Positions 8,343-17,133 of a stretch of DNA of 64,000 nucleotides are shown piece after piece. The notes beneath the pieces were generated by a model. That model ran no database searches. It was given only the letters and a program-made list of their open reading frames with translations, and was not told where the DNA came from. This DNA is from Kocuria subflava (GTDB taxonomy: Bacteria > Actinomycetota > Actinomycetes > Actinomycetales > Micrococcaceae), in contig NZ_JAAVUN010000001.1 of assembly GCF_012163155.1 (NCBI RefSeq), positions 186,001 through 250,000 on the forward strand, written 5' to 3'. Both the position numbers and the translations under genes were made by a program. Positions within the stretch are counted from its first letter, which is position 1. The number at the start of each line of letters is the position of its first letter.

Positions 8343-8517
8343 CCTGCGCGACGCTGCAGGGGTGGGCAATCGGGCCGCTGCGATTGCTGGCGCCGGGGCC
8401 AGGCCACGTTCGGCAACCACCCCGGCGTCGGTAAGCCCCACATGGTTGACTGCTGGTGAGGCCACTGCCACCTGGCGGGCCCCACCGTGATTGATCACGC
8501 ACTCGAAAGGACGTCCC

Positions 8518-9345
8518 ATGCCCAGCATCCCCGCACTGCGGATTCCAGGTCGCCATGCCAGAAGTGCTGCCGCACTGCTCGGTGCCTCTGTGTTGTTGCT
8601 GACAGCTTGCGGTGGAAACGGGACCGATGGTTCGGGGGATGCCGCTGCCACGCAGAGCGCTGCGGAGCAGACTGCCGGCACCACGGAGCAACCTGCGGCC
8701 TCTGATCCACAGGCAGGTGGCGACGGCGCCTCCCAAGGCCAGGATTACGTGGATGAGGCCATCAACTCCGGGTACGCGTTGAACACCGTGGATGACCTTC
8801 CGGTGGTCACCATGTACACGGACTACGAATGCCCCGCGTGCCAGTCAGCGCATCCGCTGGTGGAACAGGCTGCCGAATCCCTGGACGGCACCGTCACGGT
8901 CATGGTCAAGAACTACCCGCTACCCATCCATGACAACGCGGTCCCCACGGCGCGTGCAGTGGAAGCCGCGGCCATGCAGGATCAGGCTCACGAATATGCC
9001 TCACACCTGTATGAGAACGCTGAGGACTGGACGCCGCTCAGCGGCGGGGAGCTGGACGACTATTTTGTGACCACGGCCGAGGACTTGGGGCTGGATGTAG
9101 ACCAGTTCACCGGGGACTACAGCTCCGGCGCAGTGGCGCAGATCGTGGATGCTCACTCCCAGCAGGCCGGTGAACTGGAGCTGCCGGGAACCCCGAGTTT
9201 TGTGGTGGCGGATCAGCAAGTGGACCTGGAGAATGTGCGCACGGCCGATGACTTGGCAGGCGCGTTCGAAGACGCCACGGACTCTGCGGGCTCGGATGCC
9301 GCCACTCCGGCAGGCGGAACGGCTGAACCCACGCCGGGCAACTGA
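8518..9345 (+). CDS. DsbA-like thiol-disulfide lipoprotein
   Basis: This 275-residue protein has a lipoprotein signal (lipobox LLLTAC, Cys31), then a Thr/Ala/Gly-rich linker and a DsbA-type thioredoxin domain. The active site is CPAC (Cys105-Cys108) in TDYECPACQSAH, the cis-Pro region is GTPSFVVAD, and a helical insertion lies between them. It should form or exchange disulfides at the outer face of the membrane, as in the DsbA/MdbA group of actinobacteria. AAAGGA precedes ATG 8518; upstream in-frame codons from 8491 lack a site. The tail after about 250 is low complexity. Confidence 0.85.
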   Translation: MPSIPALRIPGRHARSAAALLGASVLLLTACGGNGTDGSGDAAATQSAAEQTAGTTEQPAASDPQAGGDGASQGQDYVDEAINSGYALNTVDDLPVVTMYTDYECPACQSAHPLVEQAAESLDGTVTVMVKNYPLPIHDNAVPTARAVEAAAMQDQAHEYASHLYENAEDWTPLSGGELDDYFVTTAEDLGLDVDQFTGDYSSGAVAQIVDAHSQQAGELELPGTPSFVVADQQVDLENVRTADDLAGAFEDATDSAGSDAATPAGGTAEPTPGN

Positions 9346-9378
9346 CCCGCGCACGTCACCCAGGATTGAGGTCCGAAC

Positions 9379-9849
9379 ATGTCAGAACACGCATCCCAGC
9401 CCGGAGGCGGGCCACTCGGGTGGTTGTCACGACTAACGGGACGTAAGCAGCGCCCGGCCCCGTTGCAGCATCCGGGGCAGAACTTCTTGGGTTTCAGGCC
9501 CGGGGCAAAGGCCAACAGGTCCCAGGACATGGCCAGTGCATCCCAGAACCATCAGGAGCAGACCTTGGACACCGAACAACCCATCCGCGTCACCGCAGTG
9601 GTGCAAGGCACCGTCCAGGGGGTGGGCTTCCGGTACTGGACCTGGAAACAAGCGGAGAAGCTCGGGCTCAGCGGATCGGCCGTGAATGAATCGGATGGCT
9701 CAGTCCGCGTGGTGGCGGAAGGCCCCAGGTGGGCAGTCCGTGACCTTCTGCGCAGCATTCAGGGATCAGATGCACCCGGAGCCGTGTTCACGGTTGATGC
9801 TCATTACGAAGATGCCCGTGGGGACCTGAACACCTTCACCACCGGGTGA
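9379..9849 (+). CDS. acyP: Acylphosphatase with N-terminal extension
   Basis: Residues 66-156 form a complete acylphosphatase domain with the anion-binding loop QGTVQGVGFRY (catalytic Arg) and the catalytic Asn in SAVNESDGSV. It would hydrolyse acyl phosphates such as acetyl phosphate. The first 60 or so residues are extra, Gly/Gln/basic-rich and disordered-looking. ATG 9379 has TTGAGG upstream and is taken as the start; ATG 9529, giving a near-minimal domain, follows AGGTCCCAGG and is a serious alternative. The stop is 4 bases from the stop of the convergent gene at 9854. Confidence 0.85.
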   Translation: MSEHASQPGGGPLGWLSRLTGRKQRPAPLQHPGQNFLGFRPGAKANRSQDMASASQNHQEQTLDTEQPIRVTAVVQGTVQGVGFRYWTWKQAEKLGLSGSAVNESDGSVRVVAEGPRWAVRDLLRSIQGSDAPGAVFTVDAHYEDARGDLNTFTTG

Positions 9850-9853
9850 CGGT

Positions 9854-10627
9854 TCACCTCTGGTGCTCAGCGAGCCATTGGCTCAGGTCCCATCCGTCCA
9901 GCACGGCTGCCGGATGGGGGCCTGCCGCCATCAGGTGTTCCTTCCACCACCCCGGTAGTGGTTGGCTGGATGCCACCAAGATCAGGTTGCCTGCGTGGCG
10001 GCCGGAGGTCATGGTGGCCTCCGTCAAACACCACACGTCCTGGAACACCGGCTGCGAGCCCCTGTCCTCGGCCACACTCAGTGCGCGGGCTTGCTCGCGA
10101 AAGAATGCCAGTCCGGGATCATCGCCCACGTTGACCAACAAGATCCCGTGCGGTGTCATGACCTCGCGAATCTCCCGGTAGAAGGAGCGCTCCCGTAAGT
10201 GTTGCGGTGCGCCGTCGCCTGCAAAGACGTCCAGGACCACCACATCCACCGGTGTTGCGCCAACCTCCCGCAGACGGGGAAGGGACTCACGGGCGTCCCC
10301 GGTCAGCACCTGGATCTGCGCTTCCGGCGGCAACGGGAGATGCGTGGTCACAAAATCTGGGAGTTCCCGGGCCAGCTCCACCACGATCTGCCGTGAGCCT
10401 GGCCTGGTGGCGGTCATGTACCTGGGTAGCGTCATGGCACCGCCGCCCAGATGAACGGCTTGCACCGGGACCCCCGGGTCCTTGACCACATCCACCACGT
10501 TGGCCACACGCTGCAGGTATTCGTAGAAGACCCGGTGCGAGTCCTCCAGATCCACGTGGGACTGTTCGGTCCCGCCGATGCTCAGGATCCAACCGCGAGT
10601 GGTGGAGTCGTACTCCACGGTGGCCAC
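9854..10627 (-). CDS. Spermidine-synthase-like protein
   Basis: This 257-residue protein looks like a Class I SAM-type Rossmann domain of the spermidine synthase-like family: GGGAMTLPRYM (glycine loop), IVVELARELPDFV (acidic end of strand 2), LTGDARESL and VVVLDVFAGDGAP. The last of these differs from the D-x-x-D catalytic strand of true SpeE, as is common in actinobacterial spermidine-synthase-like paralogues, so polyamine synthesis should not be assumed. GTG 10627 has AAGGA 10 bases before it, and no other standard start exists before the upstream stop. Confidence 0.7.
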   Translation of the reverse strand: MATVEYDSTTRGWILSIGGTEQSHVDLEDSHRVFYEYLQRVANVVDVVKDPGVPVQAVHLGGGAMTLPRYMTATRPGSRQIVVELARELPDFVTTHLPLPPEAQIQVLTGDARESLPRLREVGATPVDVVVLDVFAGDGAPQHLRERSFYREIREVMTPHGILLVNVGDDPGLAFFREQARALSVAEDRGSQPVFQDVWCLTEATMTSGRHAGNLILVASSQPLPGWWKEHLMAAGPHPAAVLDGWDLSQWLAEHQR

Positions 10628-10894
10628 AGCATCCAGGTCCTTGAGAAACCGTTGAGGGATCGAGGAATCAGGTGATGAAGGCAGGAGAACTCCTCAAGCT
10701 CAGCTGTGGTCGGGTATGAATTGATGCTAGGACAGAGGGGAGCATTCTGTTCACCAGACAGTCCGCTGGAGGCGAACCCGGCAGTGTGCTGATGACTGGT
10801 GAAATAGCGTGGAGTTCAATGACGAGCACCGTGACCGGGCTAAGGTCATAGACGTGGTGGCTGAGCCGGTCACCTCAAGTGGAGGAGTCCTCAC

Positions 10895-11725
10895 GTGGTT
10901 TTCAACCCCATCAAGAATGCATTCGACGATTCAGGCAAGCCCACGCAGGCGACCGCCAACTTCCTGGAGACAACCCTGCGCGTCCAGCGACCCGTGGTGC
11001 TGCACTGGGTCAAGCGCCAGCGGCGTCAGCATCCCAATGACACCCCCGCCCAGATCGCCAAGCGTCTGGAGAAGCAGTACGTCCGTGCCGTGACGGCAGG
11101 CGGTGGTGCCACTGGCGGTGTTGCCATGGTTCCGGGAATCGGCACCGTGGCCTCACTGGGTGTGTCAGCAGCCTCCGTGGGTGCCTACCTGGAGATGACA
11201 GCTCTCTACGCCCAGTCCATTGCAGAGCTGCACGGTGTCTCCACGGAGGATCCGGACAAGACTCGCGCCATGGTCATGGCCCTGATGCTGGGTGAAGACG
11301 GTGAGGCGCTCATGGGCCAGGTTTTGGCCAAGGGTGGCAAGGCAGGCATGGCCAACAGCAACTGGGGCCTGATGCTGGGTTCCGGTTCCGCCCAGGGCAC
11401 CACCGTGACCCGAACGCTGCACAACATGTTCATCAAGCGTTTCCTCAAGCGTCAGTCCGGGGCGTTCATCGGACGTGCGCTCCCATTCGGTCTGGGTGCC
11501 ATTGTTGGCGGAGGTGCCAACTACGCACTGGCCCGCACTGTGGTCAAGTCCACCCATGAGGCCTTCGGTGAGTTGGGTTCATCCTTCCCGCCGGTGTTGG
11601 CAGAGATTGACCGCGCTCCTAAGTTCGAGGATGACAAGGGCGGCAAGAAAGGCCGTGGTCGCCGGTCCAAGAAGGATGAATCTGCCGGTGAGTTGACGGG
11701 GGACAAGGCGGCCGGGGACAGCTGA
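10895..11725 (+). CDS. EcsC-like membrane-associated protein
   Basis: This 276-residue protein has Gly/Ala-rich hydrophobic stretches at about 70-105 (GGGATGGVAMVPGIGTVAS) and 195-215 (IGRALPFGLGAIVGGGANYAL). The second, followed by ARTVVKSTHEAFGE, resembles the C-terminal motif of EcsC-family proteins. The C-terminal 40 residues are Lys/Arg/Asp-rich and probably disordered. The function is unknown. GTG 10895 has GGAGGAG about 8 bases upstream. A hairpin terminator follows at 11757. Confidence 0.65.
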   Translation: MVFNPIKNAFDDSGKPTQATANFLETTLRVQRPVVLHWVKRQRRQHPNDTPAQIAKRLEKQYVRAVTAGGGATGGVAMVPGIGTVASLGVSAASVGAYLEMTALYAQSIAELHGVSTEDPDKTRAMVMALMLGEDGEALMGQVLAKGGKAGMANSNWGLMLGSGSAQGTTVTRTLHNMFIKRFLKRQSGAFIGRALPFGLGAIVGGGANYALARTVVKSTHEAFGELGSSFPPVLAEIDRAPKFEDDKGGKKGRGRRSKKDESAGELTGDKAAGDS

Positions 11726-11756
11726 GTCCAACTGGGAATTGCCTGTGTGATGCAAA

Positions 11757-11782
11757 CGGGTGGGGTCCTTTGACCCCACCCG
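11757..11782 (+). terminator. Hairpin terminator
   Basis: An 11-bp perfect stem (11757-11767 with 11772-11782) with a CTTT loop is followed by CTTTGTC, 31 bp after the EcsC-like gene. Confidence 0.7.
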
Positions 11783-11786
11783 CTTT

Positions 11787-12115
11787 GTCATCCATGGGTA
11801 CTTGGTGACGTGGTGCCGCCGCACCATGGGTACTCACATGCAGTCACGTACAGGTGGATTCATACGTATAGGTATCAGTGTGACTTATTGTTGCAGGTCA
11901 GCACGTAGGATGGCGCGCATACCTACAAGTTGGTTACATCACACGCGCTTGTGTCAGGCTGGGGTTCCCAGGAAGTTCCAAGTTCGGTATCTTCTGGGCT
12001 GACAAAATGTCTAGACGTTGAGCTTCAGGGGATCGATCGGGAGGTGCCTCTGATTCGGCTCACCGCCCGCAGTTCACGATCCGCTCATCCTCACCCCCCT
12101 CCAGAGGACCCCACC
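11787..12115. other. Non-coding region of lower GC before the ApbE-like gene
   Basis: I see no credible gene here. The stretch is clearly more AT-rich than its neighbours. It carries a direct repeat CCATGGGTACT (11792-11802 and about 11824-11834), the palindrome ATACGTAT near 11864 and the palindrome GTCTAGAC near 12010. It probably holds the promoter of the gene at 12116, but no convincing -35/-10 pair stands out. Confidence 0.4.
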
Positions 12116-13009
12116 ATGACCATCCCCGCGGTTCGCCGCACCAGCCGGTTGCTCAACGCCACCCGCGCAGTGCATGCCACGGAATCCCTGACTCGTCTGA
12201 TTGCCTGCAGCGTGGCGGACGACGTCCTGGAACAACTCTCCACGGCGGTCGACCGGGACCGCGTGGATTCCGAGATCGCGCTGCTCAACGCTTTTGCCGC
12301 TCACGACGACGTCACCATGGACGTCTCCCCGGTGCTGTGCGCCATCCTTCTTCATGCCCAGGAAGCCTCGCGCCTCAGCGGTGGCCTGGTGGATCACGTC
12401 GTCGGAATGTCTGCCACGGGGTCAGCCGGCACCGCGGCTCGGACGGGCAGGGATGCGCCCTATGAGTTCGACGCCGACACCTCCACCCTGTACCTGCGCC
12501 AGGGCACCGTTCTTGACCTCTGGAACCTCGGCTGTGCGTGGGCGGCCGAGGAGATCGTGGCGCAGGTGATCATGCAGGACCCGGCGGCAAGCCTCGCCGT
12601 GGTGGTGGGCCCGGCGGTGGTCAGTGTGGGGGCTGCGTGGGAAATCAGTGACGCATTGGGGCAGGGGTTTGCGGCTCTGGAGTCTCCATTGCGCTGTGGG
12701 TTGAGGTCCTTTGCTGTGCTGCACACCCATGGCGTGGTGCCGACCGGTGAGAGCACCGGTCAGATGGAACCTGCAGAAGACCAGGCTGCGCAGAACACGG
12801 CACCCACTGCCTGGTGGGACCGTGTGGCCGTGGGCGCAGAGGATGCCGTCCAGGCCATCACGTTTGTTCTGATGGCGCAGCGCTTGGGGGATGTGGCCCA
12901 GGACCACTTGGCCCGAGCAGGAGCTGAAGCAGAGTTCGTGGGACCGCGCACCGGAACACCGTGGCGGCGGCGGGTACGTACGCCAGGATGGGTGCCCCGC
13001 GCTTCCTGA
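12116..13009 (+). CDS. Degenerate ApbE-like (FAD:protein FMN transferase-like) protein
   Basis: This 297-residue protein aligns by eye along the ApbE order: the DSEIALLNA segment, then ILLHAQEASRLSGGLVDHVVG (family: ...TGGxFDPTVG), LDLWNLGCAWAAEEI (family: LDLGGLAKGWAVD) and AEDAVQAITFVLMAQR (family: ADALATALFVLG). Several family-invariant residues are changed, notably the Gly and Lys of the second motif (W, C), so transferase activity is uncertain. There is no lipoprotein or TAT signal. CAGAGGA stands 7 bases before ATG 12116. It is isolated between hairpins, and the family call is a judgement by motif order. Confidence 0.55.
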   Translation: MTIPAVRRTSRLLNATRAVHATESLTRLIACSVADDVLEQLSTAVDRDRVDSEIALLNAFAAHDDVTMDVSPVLCAILLHAQEASRLSGGLVDHVVGMSATGSAGTAARTGRDAPYEFDADTSTLYLRQGTVLDLWNLGCAWAAEEIVAQVIMQDPAASLAVVVGPAVVSVGAAWEISDALGQGFAALESPLRCGLRSFAVLHTHGVVPTGESTGQMEPAEDQAAQNTAPTAWWDRVAVGAEDAVQAITFVLMAQRLGDVAQDHLARAGAEAEFVGPRTGTPWRRRVRTPGWVPRAS

Positions 13010-13048
13010 CGCACCGGGTCGGTTGTCACCGGTGCAAAGAGTCACGGC

Positions 13049-13083
13049 GGGCCCGCGTTTCACTGGATGTGAAACGTGGGCCC
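13049..13083. terminator. Bidirectional hairpin terminator
   Basis: A 15-bp stem with one G-T pair (13049-13063 with 13069-13083) and a 5-base loop lies between the convergent ApbE-like gene and purB. Confidence 0.7.
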
Positions 13084-13109
13084 GTCGTCGTCGTGCAGGG
13101 TGTGGGGCC

Positions 13110-14579
13110 TCAGTCCAGGTGGGAGACCAGGGAGGCAGCCCCACCTGTGTAGGTGGCCGGGCTCAGCTGACTCAGTCGCTGGTGAGCTGCGGGGCTCAGG
13201 CCCAGATCCGCCACGAACTCCTGCATGCGTGTGCTGTCCACACGGTGACCGCGCGTGAGTTCCTTGAGGCGCTCATAGGGGTCATCCATGCCGGGGGTGC
13301 CGGCAATGGCCTCGGCCCGCATCACGGTCTGGATGGCTTCGCCCAGGACCTCCCAGTTGGCTTCCAGATCGGCGGCCATGACGTCATCGGCAACATCCAA
13401 GCGCTCCAGGCCCTTGGCCACGTTGGAGATGGCCAGCAGGCTGTGGCCGAAAGCGGTGCCGATGTTGCGCTGGGAGGAGGAATCCGTGAGGTCACGCTGC
13501 CAGCGGGAAGTCACCAGGGTGGCACCCAGGGTGTCCAGCAGCGAACACGAGATCTCCAGATTGGCCTCTGCGTTCTCGAACCGGATGGGGTTGACCTTGT
13601 GCGGCATGGTGGAGGAGCCGGTGGCACCGGCCACGGGCACCTGGCGGAAGAATCCGATGGAGATGTATGACCAGACATCCGTGCACAAGTTGTGCAGGAT
13701 CCGGTTGAACCGGGCCACGTCCGCGTAGAGCTCTGCCTGCCAGTCATGGGACTCGATCTGCGTGGTCAGCGGGTTCCAGGTCAGCCCCAGCGACTCCACG
13801 AACTGACGTGAAATCTGCTGCCAGTCGGCATCCGGGGCAGCAACGCTGTGGGCTGCGTAGGTGCCGGTGGCGCCATTGATCTTGCCCAGGAACTGTGTGG
13901 TCTGAACGCGCTGGATCTGGCGGTTCAGACGGTGGGCGAACACCGCCAGTTCCTTGCCCAGCGTGGTGGGGGTGGCCGGCTGGCCGTGGGTCCGGGAGAG
14001 CATGGGCACCTCCGAGGACTCCCGGGCCATACCGGAGATCTGCTCCACCAGGGCGCGGGCTGCCGGCACCCAGACATCCAGGACGGCATCCCGGATGCCG
14101 ACTGCGTAGGCCAGGTTGTTGATGTCTTCTGAGGTGCACGCAAAGTGAACCAGGGGCTTGAGGTCATCCAGTCCCAGGTCGGCCAGCCGACGCCCGATGA
14201 AGTACTCCACCGCCTTGACGTCGTGGACCGTCACGGCCTCGATCTGTGCCAGTTCGGCAATCGCTGCGGAGTCGAAGTCCAGGACGATCTGGCGCAAACC
14301 GGAGGCCTGCTCCGGGCTCAAGGTGGGCAGCCCGGGCAGTACGGAGTTTTCGCAGAGGTGGATGAACCACTCGACCTCCACGTGCACCCGGTTGCGATTC
14401 AACGCAGCCTCGGACAGATGATCCACCAGAGCCGCCACGGCGGGCCGGTAACGCCCGTCCAGGGCGCCCAAGGCCACGGCGGGTTCAGCCTGGGCCAGGG
14501 AAACCCGTCCCGAGTCCAACAGGGTGGGTTCCAGGTAGAGGGAGTCGGATGCTGCAGGTGCTGAAGGGGTCTGAGCCAT
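13110..14579 (-). CDS. purB: Adenylosuccinate lyase
   Basis: This 489-residue fumarase/aspartase-superfamily enzyme cleaves SAICAR and adenylosuccinate in purine synthesis. Signatures include TVHDVKAVEYF, HFACTSEDINN, RTHGQPATPTTLGKE and the mobile catalytic loop GSSTMPHKVNPIRFENAEAN (about residue 310). The last is the long E. coli-type PurB form rather than the short Bacillus type. ATG 14579 has GGAAGA 9 bases upstream; ATG 14588 lies directly on that site and is less likely. It diverges from the aminotransferase at 14654 across 74 bp. Confidence 0.93.
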   Translation of the reverse strand: MAQTPSAPAASDSLYLEPTLLDSGRVSLAQAEPAVALGALDGRYRPAVAALVDHLSEAALNRNRVHVEVEWFIHLCENSVLPGLPTLSPEQASGLRQIVLDFDSAAIAELAQIEAVTVHDVKAVEYFIGRRLADLGLDDLKPLVHFACTSEDINNLAYAVGIRDAVLDVWVPAARALVEQISGMARESSEVPMLSRTHGQPATPTTLGKELAVFAHRLNRQIQRVQTTQFLGKINGATGTYAAHSVAAPDADWQQISRQFVESLGLTWNPLTTQIESHDWQAELYADVARFNRILHNLCTDVWSYISIGFFRQVPVAGATGSSTMPHKVNPIRFENAEANLEISCSLLDTLGATLVTSRWQRDLTDSSSQRNIGTAFGHSLLAISNVAKGLERLDVADDVMAADLEANWEVLGEAIQTVMRAEAIAGTPGMDDPYERLKELTRGHRVDSTRMQEFVADLGLSPAAHQRLSQLSPATYTGGAASLVSHLD

Positions 14580-14641
14580 GCGGAACATTCTTCCACCATC
14601 TTCCGATCCGCTCTTTGAAGTGACCCCGATGGCGCGGGCGT

Positions 14642-14653
14642 TACAGTGAGGCC
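14642..14653 (+). promoter_or_regulatory. Putative -10 of leaderless aminotransferase mRNA
   Basis: TACAGT at 14642-14647 is followed by 6 bases and ATG 14654. The bases GTGAGG in between could act as a weak Shine-Dalgarno sequence, so this assignment is softer than the others. Confidence 0.4.
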
Positions 14654-15769
14654 ATGAGCCCCATTCGACCCCGCGCTGCACTGAGTGCGCTGCCCTCCTA
14701 TGCCGCAGGCAAACCCCCGGTTCCCGTTGAGGGCCTGGTGGCCTACAAGCTCTCCTCCAACGAGAACCCGTGGGGGCCAGTGCCCGCTGCCCAGGAGGCC
14801 ATTGCCCACGCTGCAGCTGGTGTGCACCGGTACCCAGATCCGGCCACGGTCCGGTTGCGGGAACAGATCGCACAAACTCTGGGGGTGCCTGCCGAGGACG
14901 TGGTCACGGCAGCCGGCAGCCTGGGGGCACTGTCCCAGATCATCGCTGCTTTTGCCGGGACCGGTGCCGACGGGGTGGCCGATGAGGTCCTCTACTCCTG
15001 GCGGTCCTTTGAGGCCTACCCGATCCTGGTCACCACGGCGGGTGCGGCCAACGTCCAGGTGCCCAACCGCCCGGACGGTTCCCATGACCTGGAGGCCATG
15101 CTGGCCGCCGTCACCGAACGCACCCGGGTGATCCTGTTGTGTTCACCCAACAACCCCACCGGCCCCTCCCTGAGCCAGGCGGCAGTGGATGATTTCCTGG
15201 CCAAGGTGCCCGACGACGTCGTGGTGGTGGTGGACGAGGCCTACCGGGAGTTCCAGTCCGACCCTGATGTGGTGGAAGGAGTGCGCACCTACCAGGCCCA
15301 TCCCAATGTGGTGGCGCTGCGGACGTTCTCCAAGGCCCACGGGCTGGCCGGACTGCGGGTGGGATTCAGCCTGTCTCAACAGCCCATCACCCAACAACTG
15401 CGCAAGGTCACCGTGCCCTTTGCCGTGACTGAACTGGCCCAGGCGGCCGCGGTGGCCACCTTGGCCAACCCGGATCAGGTGGCACAACGGGTCAACCGGA
15501 TCACCGCCGAACGGGACCGTGTCCAAGCAGAGCTTGCACAGATGGGCTGCTGGGTCCCGGGCACTCAGGCAAACTTTGTCTGGCTGGATCTGGGGGAGGA
15601 TTCCGAGCGGTTTGTGGCCGCCTGTACGGAGCAGGCGTTGGCGGTGCGGGGATTCGCCGGAGAAGGTGTGCGCGTGACCATCGGAGAGCCAGAGGCAAAC
15701 GACCGTTTCCTGCGAGTGTGTCGGAACTTCTCACCCCTGCCTTCCGCACCCGGGCACCCCGTCCCGTAA
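14654..15769 (+). CDS. pat: Aromatic/histidinol-phosphate-type aminotransferase
   Basis: This 371-residue fold-type I PLP enzyme has SSNENPWGP at the N-terminus, SPNNPTGP, the PLP phosphate/pyridine residues in VVVVDEAYREF, and the Schiff-base Lys227 in TFSKAHGLAGLRVGF. It belongs to the HisC-like group. Isolated from any his operon and next to a 2-oxoacid dehydrogenase operon, it fits the actinobacterial phenylalanine/aromatic aminotransferase Pat better than HisC, though specificity cannot be read from motifs. It precedes the E1alpha gene by 104 bp on the same strand. Confidence 0.85.
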   Translation: MSPIRPRAALSALPSYAAGKPPVPVEGLVAYKLSSNENPWGPVPAAQEAIAHAAAGVHRYPDPATVRLREQIAQTLGVPAEDVVTAAGSLGALSQIIAAFAGTGADGVADEVLYSWRSFEAYPILVTTAGAANVQVPNRPDGSHDLEAMLAAVTERTRVILLCSPNNPTGPSLSQAAVDDFLAKVPDDVVVVVDEAYREFQSDPDVVEGVRTYQAHPNVVALRTFSKAHGLAGLRVGFSLSQQPITQQLRKVTVPFAVTELAQAAAVATLANPDQVAQRVNRITAERDRVQAELAQMGCWVPGTQANFVWLDLGEDSERFVAACTEQALAVRGFAGEGVRVTIGEPEANDRFLRVCRNFSPLPSAPGHPVP

Positions 15770-15873
15770 GCTCCTGACTCATACCAACGTGCCACGTCGC
15801 GGGTCCTTCCGAGACCCGGCCGGGTGGTGCGGCAGCCGATCCTCACACCACTGTCACACCAGGGGGCGTCCAC

Positions 15874-17133
15874 ATGACACCAACGCCGAACACCTCCCCG
15901 CAGCTGCTGGATCCGCACGACGCCCGTGCCACCGCCGGCACGGGAGCGCACCCGGCAACGGTGGAATCCGCACTGGACGTGGTCCGTCTGCTGGATGAAA
16001 ACGGCCAGCGGTGTGAGAACTCACGCTTTGGACCGTGGGTTGAGGACGTGGATGTTCAGACCGTGCAGAGCCTGTACCGCTCCATGTTCCGGGCCCGGCG
16101 GCTGGATGAGATGTGCACTGCACTGCAACGACAGGGGCAGATAGTGCTGTGGCCCCCACTGCGCGGCCAGGAAGCCGCACAGGTGGGCTCAGCACGTGCC
16201 GTGGGAGAGCACGACTACGTGTTCCCGTCTTACCGTGAGCACGCGGTGATCCTGGAACGCGGCGTACCGGCCGATCAGATGATGACTCAGTTCCGTGGCC
16301 ATGCAGCCTCCAGCTGGAAGCCGTCAGAGACCAAAACACACATCTACTCCCTGGTGCTGGGCTCCCAAGTGCCCCACGCCGTGGGGTATGCCATGGGCAT
16401 CACCCAGGACGCCACGTTGGCGCAACTGGCCGGTGAATCACAGCCTCCGGAAGCTGCTGTCCTGGTCTACTACGGCGACGGCGCATCCACCGAAGGTGAA
16501 GTGCACGAATCCATGGTGTTTGCAGCCTCCTATGACGCCCCCGTGGTGTTCTTTGTGCAGAACAACCAGTGGGCCATCTCCGTGCCCTTCTCCACCCAGT
16601 CCCGCGTACCGCTGGCCACACGTGCGGCGGGCTACGGTTTTGAAGGTGTCCGGGTGGACGGCAACGATCCGCTGGCGGTCCTGGCCGTGACCCGATGGGC
16701 CGTGGCAGAAGCCCGCGAAGGACGCGGCCCCGTGATGATCGAGGCCGAAACCTTCCGGCTCGGAGCACACACCACCGCCGATGACCCCACCAAGTACCGC
16801 CGTACGGATGAAGAACAGCGGTGGGCCACACGGGACCCCCTGCTGCGCACCAAAGCTCTGTTGAACCACGAGTACGGGGTGGATCAGGACTACTTCACCG
16901 ATCTGGAGGCCGAGACCGACGCCTGGATCAAGGAAACCCGTGCCGGGATCCTGGACGGTGGACCACAAGACCTGGAGCAGCGCTTTGACGTGGTCTACGC
17001 AGCCCAGCACCCCCTGGTGGAGGAAGAGCGCCAGTGGTATCGCGACTACCAGGACTCCTTCCTGACAGATGGCGCCGACCAGTCCCTGGCGGGCAGTGAT
17101 GATCACTCAGTTACGGAAGCAGGGCGGGCATGA
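15874..17133 (+). CDS. bkdA: 2-oxoacid dehydrogenase E1 alpha subunit (branched-chain type)
   Basis: This 419-residue thiamine-diphosphate subunit has the TPP/Mg motif GDGASTEG (201-208) running to NNQWAIS (about 230). The substrate-channel region is FPSYREHAVIL, and the phosphorylation-loop-like segment GAHTTADDPTKYR (about 290) is typical of branched-chain and actinobacterial PDH-type E1alpha. Together with E1beta and E2 it would decarboxylate branched-chain 2-oxoacids to acyl-CoA, the starters of branched fatty acids. The start is ATG 15874 after GGGGGCG. Its stop overlaps the E1beta start by 4 bases, implying translational coupling. Pyruvate as substrate is possible. Confidence 0.88.
   Translation: MTPTPNTSPQLLDPHDARATAGTGAHPATVESALDVVRLLDENGQRCENSRFGPWVEDVDVQTVQSLYRSMFRARRLDEMCTALQRQGQIVLWPPLRGQEAAQVGSARAVGEHDYVFPSYREHAVILERGVPADQMMTQFRGHAASSWKPSETKTHIYSLVLGSQVPHAVGYAMGITQDATLAQLAGESQPPEAAVLVYYGDGASTEGEVHESMVFAASYDAPVVFFVQNNQWAISVPFSTQSRVPLATRAAGYGFEGVRVDGNDPLAVLAVTRWAVAEAREGRGPVMIEAETFRLGAHTTADDPTKYRRTDEEQRWATRDPLLRTKALLNHEYGVDQDYFTDLEAETDAWIKETRAGILDGGPQDLEQRFDVVYAAQHPLVEEERQWYRDYQDSFLTDGADQSLAGSDDHSVTEAGRA

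Noticed and set aside
14654-15769. Histidinol-phosphate aminotransferase HisC in a his operon
   Set aside because: No other his gene is nearby; the HisC-like fold is shared with aromatic aminotransferases.
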